Shown piece after piece: positions 10,374-20,249 of a stretch of DNA of 40,151 bases (positions are counted from its first letter, which is position 1; the number at the start of each line of letters is the position of its first letter). The notes beneath the pieces are model-generated. The model was not told where the DNA came from and ran no database searches. It saw only the letters and a program-made list of their open reading frames with translations. The translations under genes were made by a program, and so were the position numbers. The DNA is from Psilocybe azurescens (lineage: Eukaryota; Basidiomycota; Agaricomycetes; Agaricales; Agrocybaceae): positions 1 to 40,151 of the forward strand of contig JAJIRX010000895.1 of NCBI GenBank assembly GCA_023853785.1, read 5' to 3'.

Positions 10374-10850
10374 GTGCTAAATTTTATTTACATCCCTGTG
10401 TCCAGTACAATGTTGCAGCCTATGTATACTCCTCAAATCTTATCAGTTTTTAATGATTATAGGCTTGTTTGAATCAGATTTCCGTGTGTATTTTTGTGCT
10501 ATGCAGTAGCCTGTGTCCCTGGTCCTGGTCCTGGTCCTGGTCCTGGTCCCGGTCCTGGTTCCAGTTCCAGTTCCGGTCCAAGGCTAAATACAGCAAAAAT
10601 TGGAAATTTACAACCCACATATATCACTCAAATTGTGTCCGTTTTGGCTGTTTCTAGGCTCGTTTTGATTGGAATTTTGTCCCTATTTTTTCATGTGTTT
10701 TAAACCCGGGACCAGGACCAGGGCGGCACTCATTTCCGCCCTGCCCTGGGGCCAAATACACAAAATTGGGTCATTACAACCATTATATCTCCCTCAAATC
10801 TTGCCCAATTTGCATGATTCTGGGCTTGTTTAAATTGCATTTACAGTCCG
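10374..10850. repeat. Three diverged copies of a 165-195 bp unit, with a CCTGGT hexamer run
   Basis: The landmark AGGCTTGTTT.AAT recurs at 10461 (AGGCTTGTTTGAAT), 10656 (AGGCTCGTTTTGAT) and 10822 (GGGCTTGTTTAAAT). Each is preceded by a CTCAAAT-containing segment and TACAACC/GCAGCC. Between copies 1 and 2 lies a hexanucleotide run, (CCTGGT)n degrading to (TTCCAG)n, at about 10517-10579. Copies 2 and 3 are separated by ACCAGGACCAGGG, the reverse complement of the hexamer theme. Non-coding. Confidence 0.65.
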
Positions 10851-11012
10851 GTTCTTTCCTGGTTGCTCATTCATAATTTATTATGGTGTGTGCGCCAATG
10901 CTTGTCAATTCATTCCAAAATTAAGGCTTTACCAAATTCCTGTAGACACCCCGGAGTCACAGAATGTATGGACAGCTTGAAAAATGCTTGGGTATGAGTC
11001 ATTGGTGGATTT
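10851..11012. other. Short unassigned spacer
   Basis: Nothing recognisable between the repeat units and the MITE-like element. Confidence 0.5.
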
Positions 11013-11153
11013 ACTGTACCATATGATATGGTACAGTGTAGGCTGCCCAAAATGGAAGGGAAACATTCACTGGTTCAGAGGGACCACTGAACCCATATGA
11101 AATGCTACACTGTAACTGTACTTTCTATCATATCATATGTTACAATGGTACAT
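11013..11153. mobile_element. MITE-like palindromic repeat, copy 1
   Basis: It opens with a 25-bp palindrome, ACTGTACCATAT-G-ATATGGTACAGT (11013-11037), and closes with CTACACTGTAACTGTAC...CATATGTTACAATGGTAC, which is a loosely inverted version of the start. A second copy lies inverted at 18813-18945; both contain CTACACTGTAACTGTACTTT. No coding capacity. Length about 140 bp fits a MITE or similar. Confidence 0.6.
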
Positions 11154-11162
11154 ATCTAGCTG

Positions 11163-11262
11163 ACTACTCTTAGGTACAGATCTCTCTAATATAGTCCAAA
11201 TATTTGTGACTGAGCATGTGCATCATCACACTACTCTTAGATTCTAGATTAGGATTTCTACA
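11163..11262 (+). repeat. 5' LTR remnant of the copia element
   Basis: ACTACTCTTAGGTACAGATC... to GATTTCTACA matches 18239-18338, the last 100 bp of the 3' LTR. The first about 219 bp of this LTR are missing; the sequence upstream is the MITE-like repeat instead. Confidence 0.9.
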
Positions 11263-11273
11263 GGTTATGGGCC
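11263..11273 (+). promoter_or_regulatory. Primer binding site, half-tRNA initiator-Met type
   Basis: GGTTATGGGCC directly follows the LTR end. It matches the reverse complement of the initiator tRNA-Met anticodon arm (GGTTATGAGCC) at 10 of 11 positions. Copia-type elements often prime from such a tRNA half. Confidence 0.7.
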
Positions 11274-11416
11274 AATAAGGGACCCTAATCTAATCTATCC
11301 CCACGCGAACGCCAAGAGCATCTCACCCCTTTGTTCAGATGCATCGTGGCATACCTGCCAGCCCCGTCTCCCCTCTTTCCACCCACACACATTTTATTTC
11401 ACTCAAATACTCTACT

Positions 11417-12274
11417 ATGGCAGTCGGAGAAGAACCCTCTAAGTCTGTGATACCTAATCTTGAAGCTCTCCTTGCAGCAGACCTCAGCCATCCCTCTGTT
11501 GTACTTGCCTCTGCACCTCCTTGGGGTGGCAAGCAGCTTGACAAGGACAAAGGGAACTGGCTGGAATGGAGTCAATATGTGCAGGGCACACTTGTAGGGA
11601 ATGGTCTGTTCCGCTATTGCAAGCCTAATCCCAGGATCCCTGATGCTCTCACTCAGCCTCATGCCTATGCCAATTGGGTTGAGAATGACAAACATGTCTG
11701 CGGTTTCCTCAGTGCCGGCTGTTCCGACAACGAAATTAAGCGTGTCCAGCCTCTCGACAATAATGCCACTAAGTACTGGAAAACTCTTGAGGATTGTCAT
11801 ACTCAAAACGGACCCATAGCACAAGTCTACCTCATCAAAGAAGCCATGCTCATTGTGTTAGAACCTGGTACCATCAATAATTTCATTGAGAAATTTGCCA
11901 AAGGCTTCAACACTCCAGACAAAGCTTGGGCTATGGGAGCTATGGATCTTGACACATTCAAGAGGGTCCTGGCTGTCAACATGCTCTGTCTTTGTGAGCA
12001 GGATCAACTTGCCCTTCTAGACGATATACGTTGAGGAGCAGGCAGCTCTACCCCCTTTTCCCCCAACGATATGCTGAATTTTGCTGAGAAACGTCAGCTC
12101 ATTATGAACAATTGTAAGAACAACCTATCCACCATCGCCCTCTCCGCACAATCCAAACCAAAACCTTCTGTGACATGCAGCAACTGTCAGTGTTCCCATC
12201 ACACTGCGAAGTACTGCATCGCCGAAAGAGGGGGAATGGCAGGAAAAACATTGGATGAATCTCGAGCGGCTCGT
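11417..12274 (+). pseudogene. Copia gag, first part (to the insertion)
   Basis: ATG at 11417 gives MAVGEEPSKSVIPNLEALL. The reading frame continues through GNWLEWSQYVQGTLVGNGLF, a typical copia gag motif, to a TGA at 12032-12034. The same frame resumes after it (GAGSSTPFPPNDMLNFAEKR) and includes a CCHC zinc knuckle CSNCQCSHHTAKYC near 12175-12215. The frame is then broken by the composite element: the codons for RQKD are at the left junction and gag resumes at 14576 with REAGKSKSENKGKGSTVP. Gag forms the virus-like particle and binds RNA. Confidence 0.85.
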
Positions 12275-12283
12275 CAGAAGGAT
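12274..12283. repeat. Left copy of the 9-10 bp target-site duplication
   Basis: TCAGAAGGAT here is repeated at 14566-14575. Removing one copy and all between restores the gag frame (RQKD then REAGKS). Confidence 0.85.
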
Positions 12284-12357
12284 GTGTACTTTACCTCCAC
12301 CCATATACTCCATCTGGAACATATGCAAGTGTTCAGAAAATTATCTTTGATAGATGG

Positions 12358-12451
12358 AGTTCAGGTGGACTCCAGATGGACTCCAGGTGGACTTCAAGCA
12401 ATTCTACTTGAATCCAACTGGAGGCCAGGTGGAGTCCAGGTGGAGTCCAGG
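12358..12451. repeat. TGGANTCCA array, left arm of element (b)
   Basis: 12-bp words such as GGTGGACTCCAG, ATGGACTCCAGG and TGGAGTCCAGG follow one another. TGGANTCCA is self-complementary. The array continues after the solo LTR at 12854-12890 (CCAGGTGGAGTTC, CCACCTGGACTCC). Confidence 0.8.
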
Positions 12452-12853
12452 TGTTACGACTTCAAGCTTATATTCACATGCGTGGATAAAGCCGACAGTC
12501 AAGTAGTCAAGAACAGCGAGTTCAAGCAGTATCGAGTAAGAGGAGATTAGATTCTCAAGAACTAGCTAAAGAATACAGTGGATCCTTCCTGGTATAAATA
12601 CTATGAACCGCACAGCAAGTTGAAACGAGTTTGAATGTTCATCAGCAGATGTATATAAGAATAATGTATCAATGATGTGACAGATGACAAAGAAGGGAAA
12701 AGAAAAGAAAAGAAAAGAAAAGAGAAAGGAAAAGAAAAAGAAAAGACTTGTCGTAACAATCACATGATGTTGTCCATCATGTGACAGGAAGGTTTTATAT
12801 ACAAAAAGGAAAAGAAAAAGGAAAAGCAAAAAGAAAATAAAGTGTTAGTAACA
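12452..12853. mobile_element. Solo LTR (402 bp) with 5-bp TSD
   Basis: Begins TGTTACGACTTC and ends AGTGTTAGTAACA, so the tips TGTTAC/GTAACA are inverted repeats with TG...CA. CCAGG flanks both sides (12447-12451, 12854-12858), a 5-bp TSD. It matches 20250-20659 at its first about 140 bp and its last about 90 bp. It contains a TATA-like GGTATAAATA and a 10-bp hairpin TCACATGATG/CATCATGTGA (12760-12784), plus an A/G-rich run (12690-12745). Loss of the internal part by LTR recombination is inferred. Confidence 0.88.
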
Positions 12854-12889
12854 CCAGGTGGAGTTCATTTAGAATCCACCTGGACTCCA

Positions 12890-13257
12890 TACCTGGGTAA
12901 CAATATTCCAGCTTAGGCCATCAGAGAGCAGACTTATTGAATTTCACAAAGTCCAGCTATAGCCAGATTTAAATTGGAATGTATATATAATATATTAAAA
13001 ACTATATACTACATTATTATCTACATTATTATCTACTAGCAAAGTTCATCACCACTGAAACATAAAAAAGAAATATATAAAAATATATAAAACAAAAGAA
13101 ATAAAAGAAAAACATACAAAACAGCCAAAAATAGGAGGCGAGAGGGTACATAGTTGGTTCAAATAAATATAGAAGCACATGAACACGAAAAAAAAAAAAA
13201 GAGAAAATGAGATTAAAAAAAGAAAAAAAGAAGAAAAAAAGGGGGCGAGAGGATGGC
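12890..13257. other. A/T-rich spacer in element (b)
   Basis: Non-coding. Contains TATATA runs, a duplicated TACATTATTATC (about 13011-13034) and several A-runs up to 13 nt (13188-13200). Confidence 0.6.
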
Positions 13258-13690
13258 TGTGTCGCTCATAGCCCTGCTGTACACATTGTCATCGTTGTGG
13301 TGGGTGTCGTACACACTGTGGTGGCCTTCATACATGTCATGGTGGCCATCATACGCATCTGGCGTGTCCATATGTCGTGTTGTCATGTCTGCTGCGTCTG
13401 TCATACGCGTTGTCATTGTCATTGTGGCTGTCGTACATGTTGTTGTTGTTGTTGTCTTGGCCGTTGTACACGTCATTGTTGTTGTTGTGGCCATTGTACG
13501 CGTTGTTGTTGTGGCCGTTGTACATGTTGTGGTCATGGTCATCGTGGCCGTTGTTGTTGTCATCGTGGCCATTGTATGCATCGTCGTCATGGTCTGTGTA
13601 CGTGTTGGTGTCATCATCTGTACGTGTCCTGTGTGCTGTTGTACCCATCATTGTATGTACCGTATGTACCCGTCATTGTCGTTGTCGTCA
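13258..13690. repeat. GT-rich minisatellite in element (b)
   Basis: Built of triplet-like words GTTGT, CATTGT, GTGGCC, TTGTAC in irregular order, on one strand nearly free of A and C runs. Several reading frames stay open here because the repeat words lack stops; the predicted products are low-complexity and I do not regard them as genes. Copy (c) holds a comparable array. Confidence 0.75.
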
Positions 13691-14014
13691 GCCTACACAA
13701 AAAAAGAGGGGGGAGGGGGGGAGCGGTTAATGGCAGCAGCATGCGGAATTCGCAACTTACCTGGGGTCACAACCTCGTTCCTCAATTGCATTGCATCACC
13801 TCATTCCCCCTTGTTCCACATTTGCCTCACCTTGTTCCTCATTCTCCACCCACCTCGTTCCGTCTTTGTTCTGTACTCACCTCCCTTCGTTTGCAGGTGT
13901 CTGTTTGTTCTTTGTTGGTCTCGGTTTGTTGGATGCGATGCGTGTTGGGTCAGGTTGGCATGGGTCTGGCTCTGACCGACGACGGCAAGATGGGGGCATG
14001 CACAATGGCAGCAG

Positions 14015-14160
14015 CAGGGTGGTGGTGGTCGGAGAAAGAGGTGGGGTGGTGGAAATAATAAACGGACCGACGTGGCATCAATAAGTCACATATGTGACAT
14101 TATTTGTCACTTGCTGAGAAATGCTGAGTAAATAGCTGTATTGGTATGTAGGCCATCAAA
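14015..14160 (+). repeat. Block conserved between composite copies (b) and (c)
   Basis: GTGGTGGTGG, then CGTGGCATCAATAAGTCACA, TTTGTCACTTGCTGAGAAATG and GGTATGTA here match, on the minus strand at 23750-23890, GTGGTGGTGG, ATGTGGCATCAACATGTCAC, TTTGTCCCGTGCTGAGCAGTG and GCTATGTA. Both copies lie immediately upstream of the tRNA-like unit. No open frame explains the conservation. Confidence 0.7.
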
Positions 14161-14177
14161 ATTTGATAAATTACAAA

Positions 14178-14260
14178 GGCTCTATAGCTTAGTTGGTTTA
14201 ACGTCAGTGTGTGGTCTTCTTGGATGCTCAAGTTCAATTCCTGTTGGTGCTTTTTTTTTT
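14178..14260 (+). repeat. tRNA-like Pol III unit with T-run, in element (b)
   Basis: GGCTCTATAGCTTAGTTGG (14178-) has the 7-nt acceptor strand, T8 and A-box of a tRNA; AGTTCAATTCC (14231-14241) is a good B-box. A run of ten T (14251-14260) would end Pol III transcription. Acceptor and D-arm pairing are poor, so it is not a working tRNA; a SINE-type head or a Pol III promoter retained by the element is more likely. Confidence 0.6.
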
Positions 14261-14307
14261 AACATTATAATAAAATATAAATAAAATATAAATAAAATCT
14301 GGGGATC

Positions 14308-14490
14308 ATTCTCCACCTGGAGTCCATTAGAAATTGACCCTGAAATAGTGTATTAATGCTGATATACATGCTTCATGAGTCAAATCCATATGGAATCCAT
14401 ATGGAGGATGTGAGACTCAGATGAAGTTCCACATGGAGTCCACATAGAGGATGAGTCAATTCCAGCTGGACTCCATGTGGAGTCTCCACC
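14308..14490. repeat. TGGANTCCA array, right arm of element (b)
   Basis: Words CACCTGGAGTCCA, CATATGGAATCC, CATATGGAGG, CACATGGAGTCC, AGCTGGACTCC, ATGTGGAGTCTCC occur at irregular 10-25 bp steps. Confidence 0.75.
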
Positions 14491-14565
14491 TCTAAATGGC
14501 TGGGACACCTGCAAAAAAAAGAGTCACCAAACTCCACCCAGAATATATGGGTGAGGGTAAAGACC

Positions 14566-14575
14566 TCAGAAGGAT
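14566..14575. repeat. Right copy of the 9-10 bp target-site duplication
   Basis: TCAGAAGGAT, identical to 12274-12283; gag coding resumes at 14576. Confidence 0.85.
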
Positions 14576-17500
14576 CGTGAGGCTGGCAAGTCAAAATCAG
14601 AGAATAAAGGGAAGGGTTCCACTGTCCCTATTACTTTCACGGACAAAGATGGGCATGCATTTATTGCTCACGTCAATCCCAACAACTTTGTCAATGCATC
14701 GCCAGCGCCTAACCCATCCTCATCAACTGCACCACCCACCATTCTCTTCAGCCGGACTTCCATCCATTAAAGAATATGGCCCTGACACTGTCGATTACGA
14801 AGTGTATGGTTTTAGCACACTTCAGACATTTGCCAACCAGCCCCCTCTCACGTTGCAGCCTTAACTGGAACATATTTACCAAGCCTGTCACTGCACCTCA
14901 AATTACCGCCCTTAATCAAACACAATCTACTCCCATCTCTACTGACCACTGCCCCTTCTACATTGACTCTGGCGCCAGTATGCATTTATCCCCCGATTGC
15001 TGCAATTTTATCTCCCTCTGTCCTATCCCATCTCGCTCTATTCATGGTGTTGGGGGAACCTCTATTGATGCTGTCACAATCAGAGATATTCAGCTTTGTC
15101 TTGAGAAGGGTCAAGTCCTCATCCTATGCAATGTCCTATTTGTTATGGTCCATTCCACTCAAACACAAGAACGATGCCCTTCCTAACATACAACATTGGG
15201 TTGTTGCTTGTGAAGCTGAAACTGGAGAAAAGGTTGGAACAATTTGCATTGACGGCGGCAAACTTCACAGCAACAAAATGACTGAATGGGCATCTACACA
15301 CGGAATAAAACTTGAATATACTGTGCCATACACGTCCTCACACATTGGGCGCGTCAAATGTATGCACCACACGCTAATGGGAAAACAGCACACGATGCGT
15401 TGCCTATGCTAAGCTCCCACCCTACCTCTGGGATGAACTATATCTAACCACTACTTTTCTCACTGGAAAACAATAACCAGGTCCTTAAAAGATTGATCCC
15501 CTGACGAGCTATGGTATGGTCACAAACCTGACCTATTGTTCCTTTGTGAGATTGGATCCAGAGCCTTTGTCTTACTCCAAAGCAAACACAATCTGAAGCT
15601 TTGGGAATGTTCCGTCAAAATGGTATTGGTGGGTTATGATGCTGACTCAAAAACTTACCATTGCTGGAACAGGTCAACTTGCACAATGTACAGCTCTTAC
15701 CATGTGCAATTTATTGAAAGCCATGAAGACTACCTACACCGTGGACCCAATCCTCACCCAATCCCCCCCATTACACTTGAAGATATCATTGAGTCCACAA
15801 CATCCACTCCCATTAACTTTGACGATTCTGAGGAGGAATAATTTCTTCCACCCAGCCTATCTACCCTGCTTCCCAATCCCACACCTGAACAACCAATTTT
15901 GGAAGTGCCACCACCATCAGACCCTGTCGATCCACCAGCACCTATCACGACACTGCTGCCATGCCCCAAATCAACACAAATACCTACCAATGCTAACTCA
16001 AAGCTGCAACAGGCCGTGAAAGATTCCATGGAGGCTGGTGAGTGCAAGCGCACCACTAACGTGGAACGGATTGAGGCCTGGCTCAAGTCATTGGCAGACA
16101 TCTGCGTGGATGAACTCTGCAACGATCCTAAGGTTGTTGAGCAAGCCACCATAGAGGAACTTTGTGCTGCTTTTAACGCCACCACCAAAGACAATACCAT
16201 TACCAATAATAATAACATCCACTTAATACTGTCCACCATCGCCGAATCTTCCTCTATTGATCTGCACACCTTCCAGTTTGAAGATGAACCAAAGACATGG
16301 GAAGAAGCCAGACACTCCTTGGATGCCACTAAATGGGAAGCAGGATATTGTGAAGAGCTTACTTCTCTCAAAAATATGGGTGTTTATAGGCTAATCCCTT
16401 GCACAGATGTACCAACTACACATAAGATCTGAAAGGGCCGGCCTGTGTTCAAAGCTAAGCGTGACAAACATGGGAACATCGTCCAATACAAAGTACGTCT
16501 CATCTTTAAAGGATTCAAACAGATTTATGGTCGCAACTATACCAGTACCACCTCGCCTACAGCACAAATGGAATCATGGCATATCCTACTCCACATTGCC
16601 ACTACACTTGGATGGGACGTCCAACAGGTTGACGTGAAGAGGGCCTTCCTATATGGGCTTCTGCTGGACAATAAAGTCCAATACATGGAACAGCCCCCTG
16701 GTTTTGAAGAACCAGGAATGGAGGACCATGTCTGGATGCTTCAATAAGGGCTCTATGGCATGAAACAAGCTGGTCACATCTGGAACAAAACCCTTCATGA
16801 TGCCATGATGGGCTAGGGTTTTAAGCATCTATCTAGCAAATCCTGTATATATTATCAACGTGCCAACTCTGGTACTGTCATCGCTGTGGTCCATGTGGAT
16901 GATTTTCTATCCATATCCAATCCACCCGCCAAGAATGATTGATTCAAAGCCCAGATAAAGGAAGTTTGGACTATCTCTGATCTGGGAGAAGGGAAATTCG
17001 TTGTAGGTATCAGCGTCAAACGACACAGAGACACCAATACCATTCAATTATCCCAAACCGCACTCATTGATAAAATTATTGTTACTTTTGGTCAAACCAA
17101 TGCACACTCTGCCTCAACACTAATGGATCCTGGATTAAAGCTAAGACGTCCTGACAAGTCATCTATGACTTGGGAAGACAAAAACAGTCTTGCTAAACTT
17201 CCCTACAGATCACTTGTTGGCTGCCTCATTTATCTCACAGTTGGGACACAACCCGATATTGCATATTCTGTCCAACAACTTTCACAATTTCTAGATCTGT
17301 ACTCATATGCTCATTGGAATGCAGCCATACATGTTGTTTGTTACTTAAAAGGAACTTGCAACCTCAAGCTAACACTAGGTGGTAACTTGAATATTAACCT
17401 CACAGGTTTCACAGACTCCAATTGGGCCAACTGCCTTGATACACGCCGTAGCATTGGCAGATATGGTTTTACTCTAGGCTCTGGCCTCATTTTGTGGTTG

Positions 17501-17862
17501 TCATGAAAGCAAAAGATTGTCGCATCCTCCTCTTGCAAAGCCGAATACACCGCAGCCTTCGGAAGCATCAAAGGAAGCAATTTGGCTCCATACCTTACTA
17601 TCCGAACTCGAACTCGTCGCCAAATCCCCAACCACAATTCTCTCGCGACAACAATGCAGCCATTGTGTTATCCGCTGATCCATAGCAACATAACCACTCA
17701 AAACATTTCAACATTAAACACCACTTCCTACGCGAACATGTCCAAATGGGCAAGATATAAACATCCTACATTAACACAAAAGACAACCTTGCCAATATTT
17801 TCACCAAAGTATTACTGCCACAACAATTCACCTGTTTCCGTACCCTAACTGGACTTCAATAA
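14576..17862 (+). pseudogene. Copia gag end plus pol (protease, integrase remnant, RT, RNase H), decayed
   Basis: Gag ends STVPITFTDKDGHAFIAH... then shifts frame. The protease active site FYIDSGASMHLSPDCC is at 14956-15003 (DSG 14965-14973). Only the C-terminal integrase core remains (WASTHGIKLEYTVPYTSSHI), with the catalytic Glu after GRV replaced by Lys; the zinc-binding part and first Asp region are deleted. RT follows: KTWEEARHSLDATKWEAGY, QQVDVKRAFLYG, and the catalytic VHVDDFL (DD at 16898-16903). RNase H: GFTDSNWANCLDTRRSIG and ASSSCKAEYTAAF. Stops in or near frame: 16429, 16746, 16816, 16939, 17504; a frame shift occurs near 17560. The canonical C-terminus (FNIKHHFLREHVQMGK, DNLANIFTK) ends with TAA at 17860-17862. 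Confidence 0.88.
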
Positions 17863-18010
17863 TTTCCTTTCTACTTTTCTTACATCTTTTATTCACCTCC
17901 TTTTTTCTTCTTGTCATCTCTTACTTTACTAATTCTTTTTTCTATTTTCTGCCTTTACTGCAATTTTTATTATACCCAGATTCCATTTGAGGAGGAGCAC
18001 GTTTATCAGT

Positions 18011-18019
18011 GAGGAGGAG
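18011..18019 (+). promoter_or_regulatory. Polypurine tract of the copia element
   Basis: GAGGAGGAG abuts the 3' LTR start. A second purine run GAGGAGGAG lies about 20 bp upstream at 17989-17997. These prime plus-strand DNA synthesis in retroelements. Confidence 0.75.
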
Positions 18020-18338
18020 TGTTGATATCCACCTCATGTGACTCCCCTTTCTCCCCACTCAACATTTGCCTTTTATCTTAAGGTAGATACAAACAGCTTT
18101 TATTATATTTTAAGTATATATATGGACTGTCTATGTACAGGCCACCTCAGTCCAAATATTTGTTACTAAGGTGAGCCACATCCCTTTTACTTAGAGTCCC
18201 ACATTTACTTACTTGTACCTTAGCATGTGCATTGTCACACTACTCTTAGGTACAGATCTCTCTAATATAGTCCAAATATTCATGACTGAGCGTGTGCATC
18301 GTCACACTACTCTTAGACTCTAGATTAGGATTTCTACA
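18020..18338 (+). repeat. 3' LTR of the copia element (319 bp)
   Basis: Starts TGTTGATATCC and ends GATTTCTACA (TG...CA). It contains the word ACACTACTCTTAG twice (about 18237 and 18303) with GTCCAAATATT also repeated, i.e. an internal partial duplication. Confidence 0.88.
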
Positions 18339-18812
18339 CCTACAGTTTTTCAACATAACTATGGTAGGTGCCAGTTACAGAGGCCCAACACCACAACAAC
18401 AACTATTCATTCAAAATACATTTTCCAACCAGTTTGTGGTAGCCAATTTAGTATATGTTTGGCCTAGATATTGCCTTGCTGCATCACTGAAGTAAGCTTT
18501 ATATGACATGTCTCAATTGTAAATCAAGTTTTCCAAAGGTTTCAAAGGAACAAGGCAGATGAGACTGTAGTGAGCACACCAAGGAATCCCATTCCAAAGT
18601 CAAATCAAGATGTTTGCACTGTTTCACAGGAACAAACTAAGCAGTGAGGGCTGGAGTTTGGATGCATTTCTTTATCAGCAATGTCAAAGTGAACCACATC
18701 TTTCAGGACACATTCAAAGTGAGTTTACTGCCTTAAACAAGATCATAATGACTTAACATCAGTTTAAACTTGCTGCACACAACATGCATGATGTCAAGCA
18801 GCACATACTGAT
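18339..18812. other. Non-coding flank, no feature seen
   Basis: No recognisable gene or repeat between the 3' LTR and the second MITE copy. Confidence 0.5.
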
Positions 18813-18945
18813 GTTACACTATAGTATAGTATATGATACAAAGTACAGTTACAGTGTAGCATTCCATATGGATTCAATCACTCCTCTGAGCTGCCCAATG
18901 TACCCTACCTATTAATGGCAATCCACACTGTACCATATTGTATGG
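18813..18945. mobile_element. MITE-like palindromic repeat, copy 2 (inverted)
   Basis: On the minus strand it reads ATATGGTACAGTGTGG, then GAATGCTACACTGTAACTG, TACTTTGTATCATATAC, the same order as copy 1 at 11013-11153. The two copies face each other across the copia element. Confidence 0.6.
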
Positions 18946-19164
18946 ATCAATGAATGGAGGCAATCCAACCACTTGATAGGTATGTACCCCATATGTCTAT
19001 TGCATCAAAGGATTGGATGGTTTGCACATTCCACAGGCTGGGTCAGGACCAGATCAGATGCTGGCATTCTGGCTTCATTTTCCATTATAGGCTGGATTGC
19101 ACTAAATTCTCAATATGCATGAAATTATACCACTTCTGCCTCCCATTTGGTTAAAAATTCAAAT

Positions 19165-19870
19165 CATGTGTTTAGTAAAAATGCTGTCTCCAACCTGTGT
19201 CTAACCTGGAATGTTCACTATGTGTGTGCAACACCTAAGAATGCATGCCATTGCAAAGTCAGGAAAGCAAAAATTAAAGAAGATAGAATTCATGTCAATG
19301 GGTCAGGACAAATGCAGCACAAAGCAGGAGCCAGAGCATGTGTGGACATAGCATTTCTCACCTGCATGGTTTGAAAATTCTCATTTGTGTTAAAGCTAGT
19401 GGCACTGAATCTCATGCTTCAGATTCAAAATCCAAATGTTGGGTTGGGCATGGGGTGGACACAGCATTTGCATCCTGTGTGTTTCAAAATATCTGTTTGT
19501 GCAAAAGCAAAAATGAGAGTTACCTTTGTCATTCATGCTCAGGTGCTTCAGACAAAATTCACCTCCTGGGTTGGACACTGAATAGGCATGGCAATTTTAC
19601 TACTGTCCTAAATAATTTGAAAATATGCATCTTGTTGAGGGTAGAAAGGAAGGGCAAATCAGTGTACAGTGTTATCAAAGTAGACAGAAAGTAAGTACAA
19701 ATGCTGTGTCTGACCTGAATCTGGTGCGGCAGCATTTCAGAATATCTTGTGGCTTTGAAGCACCTGTTCTGTTGCATGTAAGGCAGTATGGAAAGTAAGT
19801 CCAAATGCTATGTCTGACCTGAAACTGGCACAACAGCATTCCAAAATCACAGATGGGTTAAAAGCACCTT
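19165..19870. repeat. Diverged tandem repeats (about 100-130 bp units)
   Basis: The clearest pair starts at 19691 (GTAAGTACAAATGCTGTGTC) and 19795 (GTAAGTCCAAATGCTATGTC), period 104. Both then carry TGACCTGAA.CTGG, CAGCATT and AAGCACCT. Earlier blocks (19174, 19300-19560) show related words: AAATGCTGTCTCCAACCTG, GGACATAGCATTTCTCACCTG, GGACACAGCATTTGCATCCTG, and CAAAATCC/TTCAAAATAT. Short open frames over this stretch look accidental. Confidence 0.55.
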
Positions 19871-19978
19871 GATTCCATTGAGTTGATGACAACACCATTC
19901 TCTTTATATGAGATGCATTCATTTCATTATACAAAAACAGATAAAAAGAGCATTCAATTATTCATAGATAATTTGGGC

Positions 19979-20249
19979 CTAGCCTGAATTATCATATTCT
20001 GGAGCACCAGTGGTGTCCTGCCCTGACTGTGCCATCACTGATCCCTCAATACCAACATCATTGTGGACTGCATTTGTGTCAGTATGCACATTATCCTGAT
20101 ATTTTCTTTCAAATTCAATCAAAGCATTTTGTATGAGCTGGGACTTGTTAGCAAAACCCTTCTTGTGAAGATCCACTGCTTTCAGCTTGGCAACTTCAGC
20201 CAGATACAGGCAATTTGCTGTATTCTTGTAGAAGGCTCCAAGCTAGTTC
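19979..20249 (-). pseudogene. Coding-like fragment of unknown family, cut by an LTR
   Basis: Minus strand, open from the LTR edge at 20249 to a stop at 19979: FYKNTANCLYLAEVAKLKAV, DLHKKGFANKSQLIQNALIE, FERKYQDN, then an acidic tail. The first part is amphipathic-helix-like and not low-complexity, so it may be a real exon whose upstream part was replaced when the LTR element arrived. I do not recognise the family. Confidence 0.35.

Larger units (their letters stand above)
12284..14565 (+). mobile_element. Composite non-autonomous element (b), Mutator-like TSD
   Basis: Left end GTGTACTTTACCTCCACCCA and right end, read inward on the other strand, GGTCTTTACCCTCACCCATA are inverted repeats; similarity runs on to ATATACTC/ATATATTC. 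It is flanked by the duplication TCAGAAGGAT. Contents left to right: TGGANTCCA array (12358-12451, resumed 12854-12890), interrupted by a solo LTR; AT/A-rich spacer (12890-13250); GTTGT/GGCC minisatellite (13258-13690); a block conserved with copy (c) (about 14015-14160); tRNA-like unit (14178-14250) with T-run; second TGGANTCCA array (14308-14490); terminus. No transposase gene. TSD length suggests the Mutator superfamily; that is inference. Confidence 0.75.
11163..18338 (+). mobile_element. Ty1/copia LTR retrotransposon, decayed, 5' LTR truncated
   Basis: Order seen: LTR remnant (11163-11262), primer site (11263), gag, aspartic protease, integrase remnant, reverse transcriptase, RNase H, polypurine tract (18011-18019), full 3' LTR (18020-18338). 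Protease-integrase-RT order is the copia order. Gag is split by a 2.3-kb insertion (12284-14565). The two LTR copies overlap for 100 bp and differ at 5 sites, all transitions, so the insertion is not recent. Several in-frame stops and frame breaks exclude function. Confidence 0.9.

Noticed and set aside
13207..14084. Long open frames on both strands (Cys/His-rich, Val-rich and Thr/Met-rich products)
   Set aside because: They all cover the GTTGT/GGCC minisatellite; several frames are open at once because the repeat words lack stops. Products are low-complexity with no family or splice support.
14178..14250. A functional tRNA gene
   Set aside because: A-box and B-box are good, but acceptor, D and anticodon arms do not pair well, and the sequence is shared with another transposon copy.
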